From JAHOYW01 sp963664605 (lineage in GTDB: Bacteria; Verrucomicrobiota; Lentisphaeria; Victivallales; Victivallaceae), in assembly GCA_963664605.1 (NCBI GenBank), contig OY761536.1, forward strand, positions 3,658,001 to 3,722,000: a DNA stretch of 64,000 nucleotides. Direction: 5' to 3'. Each line of letters starts with the position of its first letter. The first letter of the stretch is position 1. The notes under the pieces were generated by a model. The model searched no databases. It was given only the letters and a program-made list of their open reading frames with translations, and was not told the DNA's origin. Positions 35,958-45,036 of this stretch are shown piece after piece. The position numbers and the translations under genes were made by a program.

Positions 35958-37766
35958 TTATTTTTTGTCTTTCAGCAATTCCGGATCGGGTTTTACATTT
36001 AAATACAGGAGGGCGCGCTGCGCTATGTTTTTGAAGGTGGGAGCGGACACAGTTCCGCCGTAGCTCGCGCCTTGGGGTTCGTCAGCAGTTACTAACAATA
36101 CAAACTTGGGTTTATAGGCTGGAACAAAACCTATGAAGCTGGCAAAATATTTAGAATGAGAATATTCTCCATTAATAAACTTCTGACTGGTTCCTGTCTT
36201 CCCGGCAACTTCGTAGCCGGGAATCGCGGCTTTCGTGGCGGTACCGCCTTGCTTAGTAACTAAAACCATCATATCTATCATGGTTTTCCAGGTTTTAGGG
36301 TTATGGAATATTCGTCTCGGTTTATGCGTCCACATTTTGACAGCATAAGATTTTTCGGGATTTTTTATACGGTCGATAAGCCGCAGCCTCGGTATCCTGC
36401 CGTGGTTTGCTAAAGCACAATACGCCCTGACCAACTGCAAAGGCGAACAGCTTATGCCCTGCCCGATCGGGAAACGGGTAATAGATAATTTATCCCATTT
36501 ATTAAGCGGTGTGAAAAGTCCGCGGGTTTCTATTTTCAACTGGATTCCTGTACGGCTGCCGAAACCAAATGCACGCAGGGTCCTGTATAAAAGCTTTTCT
36601 CCCATCTGCAAAGCTATTTTTGCGGTTCCAATATTGCTTGACTTCTGAACTATTTCACTAACTGTCAAAATATCCAAAGGGTGCGAATCATGCAGCACTC
36701 TTCCTCCATAACGCCAAGCTCCTTTTTCACAATCAAATTTAGTGTAAGGGCTTATAATTCCAGCATCAATTGCTCCCGAAATAGCTATCGGTTTCATCGT
36801 CGAACCCGGATCAAAAATATCTTCACTGATCCGGCTGCGCCATGAAGCCGGGTTCATCTTGCTGCGGTCATTCGGATTGAAAGTCGGGCGTTGGGCCACA
36901 GCTAGAATATTACCGGTATAGGGATCAGCCATAATAGCATAGGCTGCCCGAGGCCTCCATTTCGAACAAAGTTTCTCAAGTTCCTCTTCCAGTATCGCCT
37001 GCAATGGTTCGCTGACAGTCAGGTAAACATCCCAACCGTCACGTGCTTTTTTTCGTTCAGTTTCTCCATAAGCCAGCAGACGCCCGTCACGCGAACGCTC
37101 AAAACGTACCTTGCTTTTTGATGAAGATATTTTTTTGTCAAGAAAACGCTCAACGCCAAGAACTGGAACAACTTTGCCATGATCGACATTGGTAAATCCC
37201 AGTATATTAGCCAAAAGTTCACCTTTAGGATAATAGCGGTCGTAAGTTTCTTTGAAAAAAATCCCTTTGAATCCGGCATGTTTGCTTTTCTTTTCAGGAA
37301 AAATTATTTTTTTTAGTTCTTTTGAGATTTCCAGCGGAACTTTACGCGCGATAACCGCATAACGTATTTCCCGATAAACCTTTTCGCCCTGCTCATTTTT
37401 AACCAGGCGGCTCCCGGTACTCAATTTTTTGTAAACCGTATCATAATCCAGTTTAAGGTAATGAGCCAGCAGTTTAGATACCTGCCGGCACTTATTCAAG
37501 TCTTTGGATACGATGCTGGGGTCAGCGATAATATCATCACACGGAATATTACCCACCAGTAGATTGGCATTCATATCGAATATCTCACCACGTTTAGTGG
37601 TTGTGGTCTTGGTAGCGGTATACTGTTTTTTGGCTTTGGCGTAAAGTTCCTTATGCCGCACGACCTGCACATGGTAAAGCCTTGCCCACAATCCAAAGAA
37701 AATCAGGATAAAGATTGTCACAACCAGTTTAGTCCTTATCCTGAGATGATCGTTACCAGTGAGCAT
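35958..37766 (-). CDS. ftsI: Class B penicillin-binding protein, FtsI/PBP3-like
   Basis: 602 residues. One N-terminal membrane helix (LVVTIFILIFFGLWARLYHVQVV) is followed by a dimerisation-like domain (about 55-245; TTTTKRGEIFDMNANLLVGN) and the transpeptidase domain with the SxxK active Ser in DPGSTMKPIAISG, SSN in VQKSSNIGTAK and KTGTS. It crosslinks septal peptidoglycan. Position after mraZ-rsmH-ftsL favours FtsI over PBP2. CAGGA precedes the ATG. The genes murE, murF, mraY, murD, ftsW and murG that usually follow are absent; a REP/RAYT island comes next. Confidence 0.92.
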   Translation of the reverse strand: MLTGNDHLRIRTKLVVTIFILIFFGLWARLYHVQVVRHKELYAKAKKQYTATKTTTTKRGEIFDMNANLLVGNIPCDDIIADPSIVSKDLNKCRQVSKLLAHYLKLDYDTVYKKLSTGSRLVKNEQGEKVYREIRYAVIARKVPLEISKELKKIIFPEKKSKHAGFKGIFFKETYDRYYPKGELLANILGFTNVDHGKVVPVLGVERFLDKKISSSKSKVRFERSRDGRLLAYGETERKKARDGWDVYLTVSEPLQAILEEELEKLCSKWRPRAAYAIMADPYTGNILAVAQRPTFNPNDRSKMNPASWRSRISEDIFDPGSTMKPIAISGAIDAGIISPYTKFDCEKGAWRYGGRVLHDSHPLDILTVSEIVQKSSNIGTAKIALQMGEKLLYRTLRAFGFGSRTGIQLKIETRGLFTPLNKWDKLSITRFPIGQGISCSPLQLVRAYCALANHGRIPRLRLIDRIKNPEKSYAVKMWTHKPRRIFHNPKTWKTMIDMMVLVTKQGGTATKAAIPGYEVAGKTGTSQKFINGEYSHSKYFASFIGFVPAYKPKFVLLVTADEPQGASYGGTVSAPTFKNIAQRALLYLNVKPDPELLKDKK

Positions 37767-37803
37767 TGTCCATTCCTGAGTTTCTTACACGCACAGGTGT
37801 TTA

Positions 37804-38226
37804 TTAATTACTTACAACCATTGCGACTTTGCTGTCTGATACATCTGTTTTACGAGTATCAGTCGGAAGCTCATCAAGATTGACAACCAGCATTTGGGTT
37901 TGAGCCGGGCGCGGCAATCTCAGGTCAAGACTGAAAAACGCAATTTTATTTTGGACATGTGACCAACTGCATAAGCTTTCTTTACGAATCCGCAAGGCTT
38001 CGATTTCACGATCAAGTTCATGTATTTTCGTACGGTATGCTAAAGTTTGTTTGTCTATTCTGGCTATATTTCTATTAAGCCATGTTCTGTAATTAAGGCA
38101 GAAAGCGACTAAGCCAAAGATCAGCAGGAAAGCTCCAACAACATAAAATTTGCCGGCAAAGCCCGTCTTGGCAGCAGCTTGCCGCCGTCGCTTAGTTGAC
38201 TTCATGTTTATCGCTTGTATGTTCAT
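37804..38226 (-). CDS. ftsL: FtsL-like division protein
   Basis: 140 residues. A basic cytoplasmic N-terminus (MKSTKRRRQAAAKTG), a single membrane helix (FYVVGAFLLIFGLVAFCLNY, about 27-46), then a short coiled coil (ARIDKQTLAYRTKIHELDREIEALRIRKE) fit FtsL. Sequence similarity in this family is low, so the call rests on topology and on position between rsmH and ftsI. It would link FtsB/FtsQ and FtsI at the divisome. The extra C-terminal 50 residues are unusual for FtsL. AGGAGG precedes the ATG. Confidence 0.7.
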   Translation of the reverse strand: MNIQAINMKSTKRRRQAAAKTGFAGKFYVVGAFLLIFGLVAFCLNYRTWLNRNIARIDKQTLAYRTKIHELDREIEALRIRKESLCSWSHVQNKIAFFSLDLRLPRPAQTQMLVVNLDELPTDTRKTDVSDSKVAMVVSN

Positions 38227-38248
38227 AATTCCTCCTGCCTTAAGGGGT

Positions 38249-39211
38249 TTATAGTTTTTCTGCTACTCTGAGCCTGGCTGAAGCTGCTCTCTTATTAAAT
38301 CCTGTTTCATCCGCCTGTGCTTTCACCGGTTTCTTAGTCAATATTTCGAGTTTTGCCGGATGATCACACACACACAACGGCAGTCCCGGCGGACAAACAC
38401 ATGACGCCGCCTGTTCCCGGAAAAACTCTTTGACGATCCGGTCTTCGAGAGAATGAAAACTGATTACCGCCAGGCGGCCGCCTTTCTTCAGCAAAGGCAC
38501 AGCTTCTTTCAACGCCGTCTTCAATTCTTCAAGCTCATCGTTCACAGCTATCCGCAAAGCCTGGAAACACTTTGTCGGCGTCGGCAGCTTACCCGGACGG
38601 CTTTTACCAAGCACTTTCTCGCAAAACTCCGCGAACTCAAGGGTTCTCTCAAACGGTTTTTCTTCACGCCTTTCCACAATCGCTCTCGCTAAACGCCTGC
38701 TCCTGCGCTCCTCACCGTAATAATAAAAAATATCAGCCAGCTCGGTCTCGCTCCGCTTGTTGAGGATACGGCTTGCCGTAAGCTGTGACCGCCTGTCCAT
38801 CCGCATATCAAGCGGACCGTCCAGCCGAAGCGCAAACCCTCTTTTAGAATCGTCTATTTGAGGAGAGGATACGCCTACATCCAGCAGAACTCCATCAACA
38901 AAATCCCAGCCTGCCGCATTTGCAGAACTTGCCAATTGACTGAAATTAGCACGAATCATCTTGATGCGTCCTCCGGCAAATCCGGTATTCTCACCAGCTC
39001 GCTCCAGCGCTTCGTCATCCCGGTCGATCCCCAGTACTTCCGCCTGTGGATTCGCCTTTAATATCAAAGAACTATGGCCTCCGCTGCCCAATGTGCCGTC
39101 AATTATCCGGCATGGGCCGTCGAAAGTCAAATATTCAAGCACCTCACGGTATAAGACCGGAAGATGTTTAAAACCATCTTTACTTGTCGCGAATAAGTCT
39201 TCATTCATCAT
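38249..39211 (-). CDS. rsmH: 16S rRNA m4C1402 methyltransferase RsmH
   Basis: 320 residues, the usual length. It methylates C1402 of 16S rRNA using AdoMet. Conserved motifs: HLPVLYREVLEYL, IDGTLGSGGHSSLIL (AdoMet loop), GVLLDVGVSSPQIDDSKRGFALRLDGPLDMRMD, PTPTKCFQALRIAVNDELE and AVISFHSLEDRIVKEFFRE. Two ATGs lie in tandem at 39211 and 39208. It overlaps the mraZ stop by ATGA, so translation is coupled. It is the second gene of the division cluster. Confidence 0.97.
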   Translation of the reverse strand: MMNEDLFATSKDGFKHLPVLYREVLEYLTFDGPCRIIDGTLGSGGHSSLILKANPQAEVLGIDRDDEALERAGENTGFAGGRIKMIRANFSQLASSANAAGWDFVDGVLLDVGVSSPQIDDSKRGFALRLDGPLDMRMDRRSQLTASRILNKRSETELADIFYYYGEERRSRRLARAIVERREEKPFERTLEFAEFCEKVLGKSRPGKLPTPTKCFQALRIAVNDELEELKTALKEAVPLLKKGGRLAVISFHSLEDRIVKEFFREQAASCVCPPGLPLCVCDHPAKLEILTKKPVKAQADETGFNKRAASARLRVAEKL

Positions 39212-39705
39212 TTCTTCCCAAGTGTGTTAAGAAGGATTTGAGTCAAATCATCACTCGTTTCGCTGATTTTCTGGAGTTCATCCAGATAAACATCATTGTC
39301 AAGATTCTGCTTCTGCCAAGCTTCAGGGGCACAAAGTTTAATATGGCTTACCGCTCCAATAAGCTTGATCTGTTTCTTGATGCCGATAGCCTCAAGCAAA
39401 GGACGCTCAACCTTTATGCGGCCTTGTTTATCACAGCGGCAGTCGCGCGCCCGTGAACCAATGCGCGCTAAAGCTTCCTGAGCTTCACGGTTAGCCAAAG
39501 CCAAACGGCGGGCCTTAATGAGAAATTCACGAAAAGTCTCAAAAGGAAACAACAGCAAATCATTATCTCTACCGGGGAAAAGAATAAGTCTGGTAACCCC
39601 TTCGCGGTGCCGCCAGTCACTGGGAATGGAAAAACGGCATTGACTGTCAAGTGAATATTCAAATTCACCCAAAAAAAACAGTTCATCTTGAAGCATGCTA
39701 TCCAT
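39208..39705 (-). CDS. mraZ: Transcriptional regulator MraZ
   Basis: 165 residues from the ATG at 39705. MraZ is an AbrB-like DNA-binding protein that represses its own division operon. The family has two tandem repeats; here FLGEFEYSLDSQCRFSIPSDWR (first) and ARDCRCDKQGRIKVERPLLEAIG (second), in which the DxKGRxxxP core is varied to DSQCRFSIP and DKQGRIKVE. The frame is open a further 29 codons upstream but AAGGGA sits 7 bases before 39705 and the family starts here. It heads mraZ-rsmH-ftsL-ftsI and is preceded by a four-repeat operator and promoter. Confidence 0.93.
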   Translation of the reverse strand: MDSMLQDELFFLGEFEYSLDSQCRFSIPSDWRHREGVTRLILFPGRDNDLLLFPFETFREFLIKARRLALANREAQEALARIGSRARDCRCDKQGRIKVERPLLEAIGIKKQIKLIGAVSHIKLCAPEAWQKQNLDNDVYLDELQKISETSDDLTQILLNTLGKK

Positions 39706-39738
39706 TTGACTATCCCTTCCTAAATCGTTCCTGCTTTC

Positions 39739-39772
39739 TCCTAAACAACCCTCTATATCCCTATTTAACCCT
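39739..39772 (-). promoter_or_regulatory. MraZ operator: four repeats at exact 10-bp spacing
   Basis: On the minus strand AGGG occurs at three consecutive 10-bp steps (tetramers at 39769-39772, 39759-39762, 39749-39752) and AGGA at the fourth (39739-39742). MraZ is known to bind tandem GGG-type repeats with 10-bp period just upstream of mraZ. Here they lie immediately downstream of the -10 element, so bound MraZ would block its own operon. Confidence 0.8.
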
Positions 39773-39801
39773 AACATAATGCAAAACAACACTTTTTACA
39801 A
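39773..39801 (-). promoter_or_regulatory. mraZ promoter
   Basis: On the minus strand TTGTAA (39796-39801) and TATGTT (39773-39778) are 17 bases apart, each matching four of six consensus bases, directly upstream of the MraZ repeats. Confidence 0.55.
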
Positions 39802-39928
39802 CTTTTTTAAAAGTTTTTTTGGAGTTTTTTCAGACTTTCTTTTAAGACATAGATATTTTAGCTCAAAATGAGCTTAAAGATAAACAATAAATTTTGCTTA
39901 AAATTCAGAATCAGGTAATTAAAAGTCA

Positions 39929-40119
39929 GAATTTATGCCGTATGCTGTTAAAGTCCTCGCTGAGAACGATACATGTTAGCCTCAGGCGTGAGCCCGTGGA
40001 GGAATTATGACACAAGTTTTTTACCGCGGCACAAGTATAAAACAAACGGAAAGTTATTTTATGCCGCCATCCTGCAAGAGCTAAGTTGAATAAAAAAAAC
40101 TTGCACACGGCATGAATTT
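39929..40119. ncRNA. 191-nt element closed by a 17-bp stem; candidate structured RNA (6S-like?) or small inverted-repeat element
   Basis: Bases 39929-39945 pair with 40103-40119 over 17 positions with one A-C mismatch and a few wobbles, enclosing about 160 bases. Inside, GCGGC (40026-40030) can pair with GCCGC (40063-40067), and UCCUC (39953-39957) with GAGGA (39999-40003). Size and closing stem fit 6S RNA (about 185 nt), and the plus-strand order GUCC-UC-CUGAG-CGAUA recalls part of E. coli 6S RNA, but this is from memory and weak. Alternatively it is a short transposon-like element with terminal inverted repeats. One arm overlaps the helicase stop codon. Strand and transcription are not known. 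Apart from the mraZ promoter and operator, I see nothing else in 39802-39928. Confidence 0.35.
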
Positions 40120-42670
40120 ATTTCTGGAGAGAGGACTGGATGTTTTCACTGATCTCTTTTAGCATATTCTCGCTTATTTCTATCAGCTTGCCATCCCTTG
40201 AAAAAGCTCTGGACATACGCTCGAAAATATTGTTTCTAGCCTGACGTTTCAAACCTTCAAGATCGCCGATAATAACTATCTCGCGACGGCAGCGCGTATG
40301 CGCCACATTGACACGGTTTGGATTGTCGACGAAACCAATACCTTCATTTTTATTGCTGCGGACATAACAGATTATTACAATGTCGCTTTCCGCCCCTTGA
40401 AAACTGTCCACTGTAGCGATTTTTGAGTTGACAAAGGCATACCAGCGTCTATCTGATATTTTTTTATCAGGACAAAGTTCCCGTACTTTTTCCAGGGAAA
40501 TATTGTCACGAATGACTTTGATCTGTCTTCGATAAGGAGCGATGATTGAAATTTCTTCAAGGGGATACTTTTCGACCGCCTGATAGAAAGCATAAAGGCA
40601 GAGATATGCCTCCACCGGGTTCGCGATCCCAGGTTTCTGATGTTCAAGCGCCAGATGCTCGCGGCGCTTTTCTTCCGGCAACGAAGAAGTCGAGAGAAAA
40701 CGCAGCGTTGAAGCCGGATATTTAATTTCACGCTCATGAAATGAAAGTTTAAAATAGTCAGCGGACGAACTGGGTAAAACCTCAGCGTCATAAAACAAAG
40801 TAGACGCAAAGCGCAGAAGACGCGGATTCTGACAGCGGTATGAGCGCTGCAGCATGATCACCGGGATATTTCTTATTTTAGCCAGCCATTCAAGCGCACT
40901 GAGCTTAATCAGAGCCGCTCTTTCTCTGGATAGAGGGCCAAACTTTTCCGCGGCTTCATCACTGACCGTTTTAGGCAGAGGGAAAGGCGGCAGTTGGAGA
41001 TGATCGCCGAAAAGCACCACCCGCCTGCCAAGACGCGCGCAAAGCAGAAATTCCTCCATATTGGACATCCCTGCCTCGTCAAAGATCACAACATCATAAC
41101 AACCGTTTTGCCGGACATCATCACTGATAATATTATCTTTAAGAAGCCCTACCTGAGTTCCCGCATAAATCCCGCCAGTATTAAACTGCTGACGCTTCAT
41201 GACAAATCGCTTGACATTTTTTTGTTCGCCTATCCAGAACATGGCGGAAATATCAGAAGCAATGCTTTTATTAGTTTTTCCGAAACGCAAAACAGGCAGA
41301 TTGCTTATTCTACGGCAAATGTTATCAACCGCGGTATTTGAAGGAGCGGTAATAAGTATTCTCAGCCCTTGCGCACATAACTGCCGGACAACCTGCTCCA
41401 AACAGAAGGTCTTACCAGTTCCCGGGGGCCCCTGGATCAAAACCACAGGATTTTCAGAAGATATTGCTGAACGCCAGGCGCTTTGCTGGGAAATATCCAT
41501 ACCCGGCGGCGGAGTTCCTGTACTGCCGGGTTTAAAGGTAAACTTTTTTAATCCAAGCAGATATTTGAGCGCGCTTTCGGAATGCTCGTTATTATCGCTT
41601 GCGCAAAAAGAATGATACATCTGGGCAAAAGTATTGGTCAAGAATTCGCGCGGACTTCTCTGCAAGCTGATAAACAGCCGCTTCTTTAGCCTTTCGGTTT
41701 CCATAGGATAGTCGCAGCGTAAACGCCCCAATATTTTATCATCATCAAAAATATCAACTCTGAAACTTCCGTAAACATCATTTTCTCCACGCAGAAAAAC
41801 GTTTAAAATATCGTTTTGTCTTATTGGCATATCCTCATTGACAGCAATTTTTAGCGGTACATCAAATTTACCGGTCCTGCCGATTATTTCAGCGTCCTTC
41901 AACGGCAGTATAAATTGCCTTTCGTTATCTGTAGCAAGTCGATACGACTGATTTATAAATTCGAGATCAGCTTGAATCTGCCAAGGCGTCCGGTTCGGAA
42001 TAAGCGCTGGAGCAACCGTAATTTCCAGTTCATCAAGCCTGCTCTCTTCTCCAAATGAATAATCTCCGCCAAGCGGCAGGCTCAACTGCTGGCTTAGTTC
42101 ATCCGCCGCCCTGTCCGCAGTGGCTTTGCGGGACAAGCTTTTGATGAAAGACGCCGATGAACGCTTCATCAGGTTTATTAGCCCCGGAGGATAGAGATGG
42201 GCTATATTGCCCATTAAGTCAATAAAGTCTTTTTTAGTTAAATTCAGTATATCTTTAGTCGATTTGTTCTTGCGCATGTAGGAAATAACTTCCATAACCA
42301 CTTCAAGTTTTTCGCCCATACTGTATTCGTCATCTTCAGCTAAAATCAGTTCTTCTTCATAGATTTTCGCATTGCCTTCGTCAAAAGCAAGCAGAAAACG
42401 TTTTTCCCATTCTTTGGTTTCAACGAGCAGAGCCGGACATTCATCTTCTTCGAGCCAGCTGTAATATGCAGTTTTGCGTCCTTCGTATTCGGGCAAATCA
42501 AATCTCACCCCCATCAACTCCACGTCATTATCAACAGTGAAAGGCTGTGGAAAGTGAAGGCTCTCCCACATTTCGTAAAATTCCTTTGTCTGGACATAAT
42601 CAGGATTGCTCTGCCACAAACGGCGGCCTTCCTTGTAAAAAAACTCTATTTTATCAATCTCATTGTTCAC
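40118..42670 (-). CDS. Superfamily 1 helicase, UPF1-like (DEAA box)
   Basis: 850 residues. The first 390 residues are helical then beta-rich and unassigned, possibly an RNA/DNA-binding extension. The helicase core has motif I QGPPGTGKTFCLEQVV (about 413-428), Ia ITAPSNTAVDNI, motif II VVIFDEAGMSN, motif III FGDHLQLPP, motif IV-like LQRSYRCQNP, motif V VDSFQGAESDIVIICYVRSN and motif VI NVAHTRCRREIVIIG. This is the Upf1/IGHMBP2/Dna2 class, unwinding RNA or DNA 5' to 3'. It follows the MerR-like gene by 9 bases and probably shares the ribF transcript. Its substrate is unknown. Confidence 0.9.
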   Translation of the reverse strand: MNNEIDKIEFFYKEGRRLWQSNPDYVQTKEFYEMWESLHFPQPFTVDNDVELMGVRFDLPEYEGRKTAYYSWLEEDECPALLVETKEWEKRFLLAFDEGNAKIYEEELILAEDDEYSMGEKLEVVMEVISYMRKNKSTKDILNLTKKDFIDLMGNIAHLYPPGLINLMKRSSASFIKSLSRKATADRAADELSQQLSLPLGGDYSFGEESRLDELEITVAPALIPNRTPWQIQADLEFINQSYRLATDNERQFILPLKDAEIIGRTGKFDVPLKIAVNEDMPIRQNDILNVFLRGENDVYGSFRVDIFDDDKILGRLRCDYPMETERLKKRLFISLQRSPREFLTNTFAQMYHSFCASDNNEHSESALKYLLGLKKFTFKPGSTGTPPPGMDISQQSAWRSAISSENPVVLIQGPPGTGKTFCLEQVVRQLCAQGLRILITAPSNTAVDNICRRISNLPVLRFGKTNKSIASDISAMFWIGEQKNVKRFVMKRQQFNTGGIYAGTQVGLLKDNIISDDVRQNGCYDVVIFDEAGMSNMEEFLLCARLGRRVVLFGDHLQLPPFPLPKTVSDEAAEKFGPLSRERAALIKLSALEWLAKIRNIPVIMLQRSYRCQNPRLLRFASTLFYDAEVLPSSSADYFKLSFHEREIKYPASTLRFLSTSSLPEEKRREHLALEHQKPGIANPVEAYLCLYAFYQAVEKYPLEEISIIAPYRRQIKVIRDNISLEKVRELCPDKKISDRRWYAFVNSKIATVDSFQGAESDIVIICYVRSNKNEGIGFVDNPNRVNVAHTRCRREIVIIGDLEGLKRQARNNIFERMSRAFSRDGKLIEISENMLKEISENIQSSLQK

Positions 42671-42679
42671 AGGAAAAAC

Positions 42680-43921
42680 TCATTTCTTGGTTGGCACTTC
42701 AATTATTTCAGGTTTAGTTGCTGGAGGGGCAACATTCCTTATCACGGGTTTGCGGGGATCCGGCAGATAAGATGCCGGCAATGCTTCCGCTTTAGCTTTT
42801 TCCTGCTCCAAAGTCCCTATTTTCCGTTTTAATTCAAAAATCTTTTCTCTTAAATCAAGTATTTTGGACTTTTCCTTGTTTTCCTCAGCTTTTTCTTCAA
42901 TGCTTTGTTTAATCAATTCATCTATTTTCTTAACCACAGCGCCTTGCTCTTTGCTGAAAATTCCTTTTAATAATTTTGTTGCGCTTGTACGTTGCTCTTC
43001 CACCAATTTATTATATTTCCCCATCATCACCGTAAAGGCTTTCTGCTGTTCTTTCAGGTCATCTTTAAGTCCGGTTATTTCCTTGCTGGAACTCTCCCTG
43101 TTCTTCTCAAGCATCTTAGTAAGTTTTTGCAATTTAAGGATCTGTTCTTTTTCATGCTGTTTACGCTTGAGAGTTTCACTGATATATAGTTCTCTGCTTT
43201 TCTCAAGGGTTTTCTCCAGGTTTTTCTCAACCAGCCTCAAGTCCTCTCTCTGGTGCATCAACATATAGTAAATATTACTGGAAGTCAACACCACTGCAAC
43301 AACCAGAGTAAGGACCAAAGCTATGACAAGTAGAATACGGCGGGCGCTCTGTCTTGAAACTCTGGTAGTATCAAGCTGGTTCCGGTGTATATTTTCAGTC
43401 ATGTCATGCAGTTTACTGGTAAGCATACGTTCCGTTTTTTCATTCTGGCGCTTAATAATCGGCAATAAAGACGCAAGTTGAGCTTCGTGGAGATTTTCAG
43501 CCATATCATGCAGTTTGCTGGTGAGCATTTGTTCCATCTCATGATTCTGCTGCTTGACAATGGGCATCAATGTTTCCACAAAAGGGTTGTTCTTCATGAG
43601 GAAATGTTCATTTGTCAACCCTTTCACTTGTGGTTCAGTATCTTTTATTTTAGGGATATCCACTTCATGTGTGAAATCAGCATTTACGGGGTGTTTATAA
43701 GACAGTTCCAGAAGTATTTCGGGAGCGGTTTTGCCTTCCTGACGCATTTCCGCTATTTCTTTCAGCACCTCCAGGGAGCTGTCAAAATAAATTTTGCGCC
43801 GTCCTCTGAGTTCAAATTCAATATATTCTTCATAACGCATCAGCCAATCTTTCAGGGTAGTCCGCGGTACATCAAGTTCTTTTACCAGATCAGCGATAAT
43901 ATAAGTTTTGCTGTTTTCCAT
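42680..43921 (-). CDS. Membrane-anchored protein with N-terminal MerR-type HTH and coiled coil
   Basis: 413 residues. Residues about 5-70 are a MerR-like winged helix (YIIADLVKELDVPRTTLKDWLMRYEEYIEFELRGRRKIYFDSSLEVLKEIAEMRQEGK). About 118-180 contains a near duplicated block, QMLTSKLHDMAEN and RMLTSKLHDMTEN, each preceded by IVKQQN or IIKRQN. A single membrane helix follows (RRILLVIALVLTLVVAVVLTS, about 194-214), then a long coiled coil (about 220-375) and a Pro-rich tail. The DNA-binding part would face the cytoplasm and the coiled coil the periplasm. Phage- and plasmid-type versions of such proteins are known; its role here is not. Lies between ribF and the helicase. Confidence 0.7.
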   Translation of the reverse strand: MENSKTYIIADLVKELDVPRTTLKDWLMRYEEYIEFELRGRRKIYFDSSLEVLKEIAEMRQEGKTAPEILLELSYKHPVNADFTHEVDIPKIKDTEPQVKGLTNEHFLMKNNPFVETLMPIVKQQNHEMEQMLTSKLHDMAENLHEAQLASLLPIIKRQNEKTERMLTSKLHDMTENIHRNQLDTTRVSRQSARRILLVIALVLTLVVAVVLTSSNIYYMLMHQREDLRLVEKNLEKTLEKSRELYISETLKRKQHEKEQILKLQKLTKMLEKNRESSSKEITGLKDDLKEQQKAFTVMMGKYNKLVEEQRTSATKLLKGIFSKEQGAVVKKIDELIKQSIEEKAEENKEKSKILDLREKIFELKRKIGTLEQEKAKAEALPASYLPDPRKPVIRNVAPPATKPEIIEVPTKK

Positions 43922-43939
43922 AAAATCGTTCCCCGCTGT

Positions 43940-44899
43940 TTATTGCGTATTGTTAATTTCCACTATTTTTTTTACATCTGATTCTATTTGCGTTTTGAGT
44001 TCCGCAGGCGAAACAAAACACCGTTCTTCACGCAAATATTCCAATAATTCAATTTCCACTGTCTGTCCATAAATATCTCCTGAAAAATTCAGAAAATGAG
44101 CTTCAACTCTCACCTTTTTTTTACCGGGGCGGTTATACGTGGGAGAGATACCGATATTAACCGCCGCGATACGCATTTCACCTTTCAGAAACGACCTCGC
44201 CGCATATACGCCGCAAGGCGGCAGCACACCATACTGGATAGACAAGTTAGCGGTAGGATGATTAAAATCTCTGGTAGCAACGTGATATCCCTTTTCAACA
44301 ATTCCCGCTAAACTGTAGTGACGTCCGAGCATATCCGCGGCTTCAGCAAGTTTGCCGCTTGCAACAGCTCTTCTAATGCTCGTACTGCTTATCACATTGC
44401 CGTTCCTGATAAATTCCTCGACCGCGGCAAAATCAAAATTATCTTTCTGCGACATTTCTTCCAGCAATTCCACTTTTCCAGCGCCTTTTGCGCCAAAACG
44501 CCAGTCTTTTCCAACGCATAAACCGCAAATTTTTATATCCGGTGAATGCAGACAGTTCTTTATAAATGTTTCAGGGCTTTGCTCTGCGAAACTTTTGGAA
44601 AAAGGTAAGGTAACCACTGCCTGCATGCCATAATCATGAAGCAGGCTTATCCTTTTATCAGGGGAAATGAGCAGCGGCGGCGGATTTTGCGGGTTCAATA
44701 CTGCACGCGGATGCGGATAAAAAGTCATAGCCACAGGAATAGAATTATTTTTTTGAGACATTTTCACAAGTTTTTTCAGCAACAGTTGATGCCCGCGATG
44801 AACTCCGTCAAAAACTCCTATTGCAATACTGACCCGGTTGATACCATTCTCTACCAGTTCTCCCAGGGAACTTACATTTAATTGTTTGTTTTTTGTCAT
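43940..44899 (-). CDS. ribF: Bifunctional riboflavin kinase / FAD synthetase
   Basis: 319 residues. The N-terminal FMN adenylyltransferase domain has IAIGVFDGVHRGHQLLL (nucleotidyl-transferase HxGH-like), TFYPHPRAVL, and VGKDWRFGAKGAG with STSIRRAVASG. The C-terminal flavokinase domain has GRHYSLAGIVEKGYHVATRDFNHPTANL and GVYAARSFLKG. It turns riboflavin into FMN and FAD in the cytoplasm. The frame is open upstream to a TTG at 44932, but ATG 44899 is preferred although its Shine-Dalgarno is poor. It diverges from coaD and is followed at 18 bases by the MerR-like gene. Confidence 0.95.
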   Translation of the reverse strand: MTKNKQLNVSSLGELVENGINRVSIAIGVFDGVHRGHQLLLKKLVKMSQKNNSIPVAMTFYPHPRAVLNPQNPPPLLISPDKRISLLHDYGMQAVVTLPFSKSFAEQSPETFIKNCLHSPDIKICGLCVGKDWRFGAKGAGKVELLEEMSQKDNFDFAAVEEFIRNGNVISSTSIRRAVASGKLAEAADMLGRHYSLAGIVEKGYHVATRDFNHPTANLSIQYGVLPPCGVYAARSFLKGEMRIAAVNIGISPTYNRPGKKKVRVEAHFLNFSGDIYGQTVEIELLEYLREERCFVSPAELKTQIESDVKKIVEINNTQ

Positions 44900-45036
44900 C
44901 TGTCTACTATGTAATAAGTTTAATGTTTGCAATAGTACGGTATATAAAGTATATTTATGTTATAGAATTTCAACCGTTATTAGCCGTCATTTCAGTTTTT
45001 TAGCGGAAAACAATAATTTAGAAGAGAATTTTCAAA

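Noticed and set aside
39957..39966. TPP-riboswitch-like CUGAGA
   Set aside because: The other conserved TPP-aptamer blocks are absent, and no thiamine gene follows.
39926..40108. 60-codon minus-strand frame in the mraZ upstream region
   Set aside because: No Shine-Dalgarno and no family features; it lies in the inverted-repeat-bounded element.
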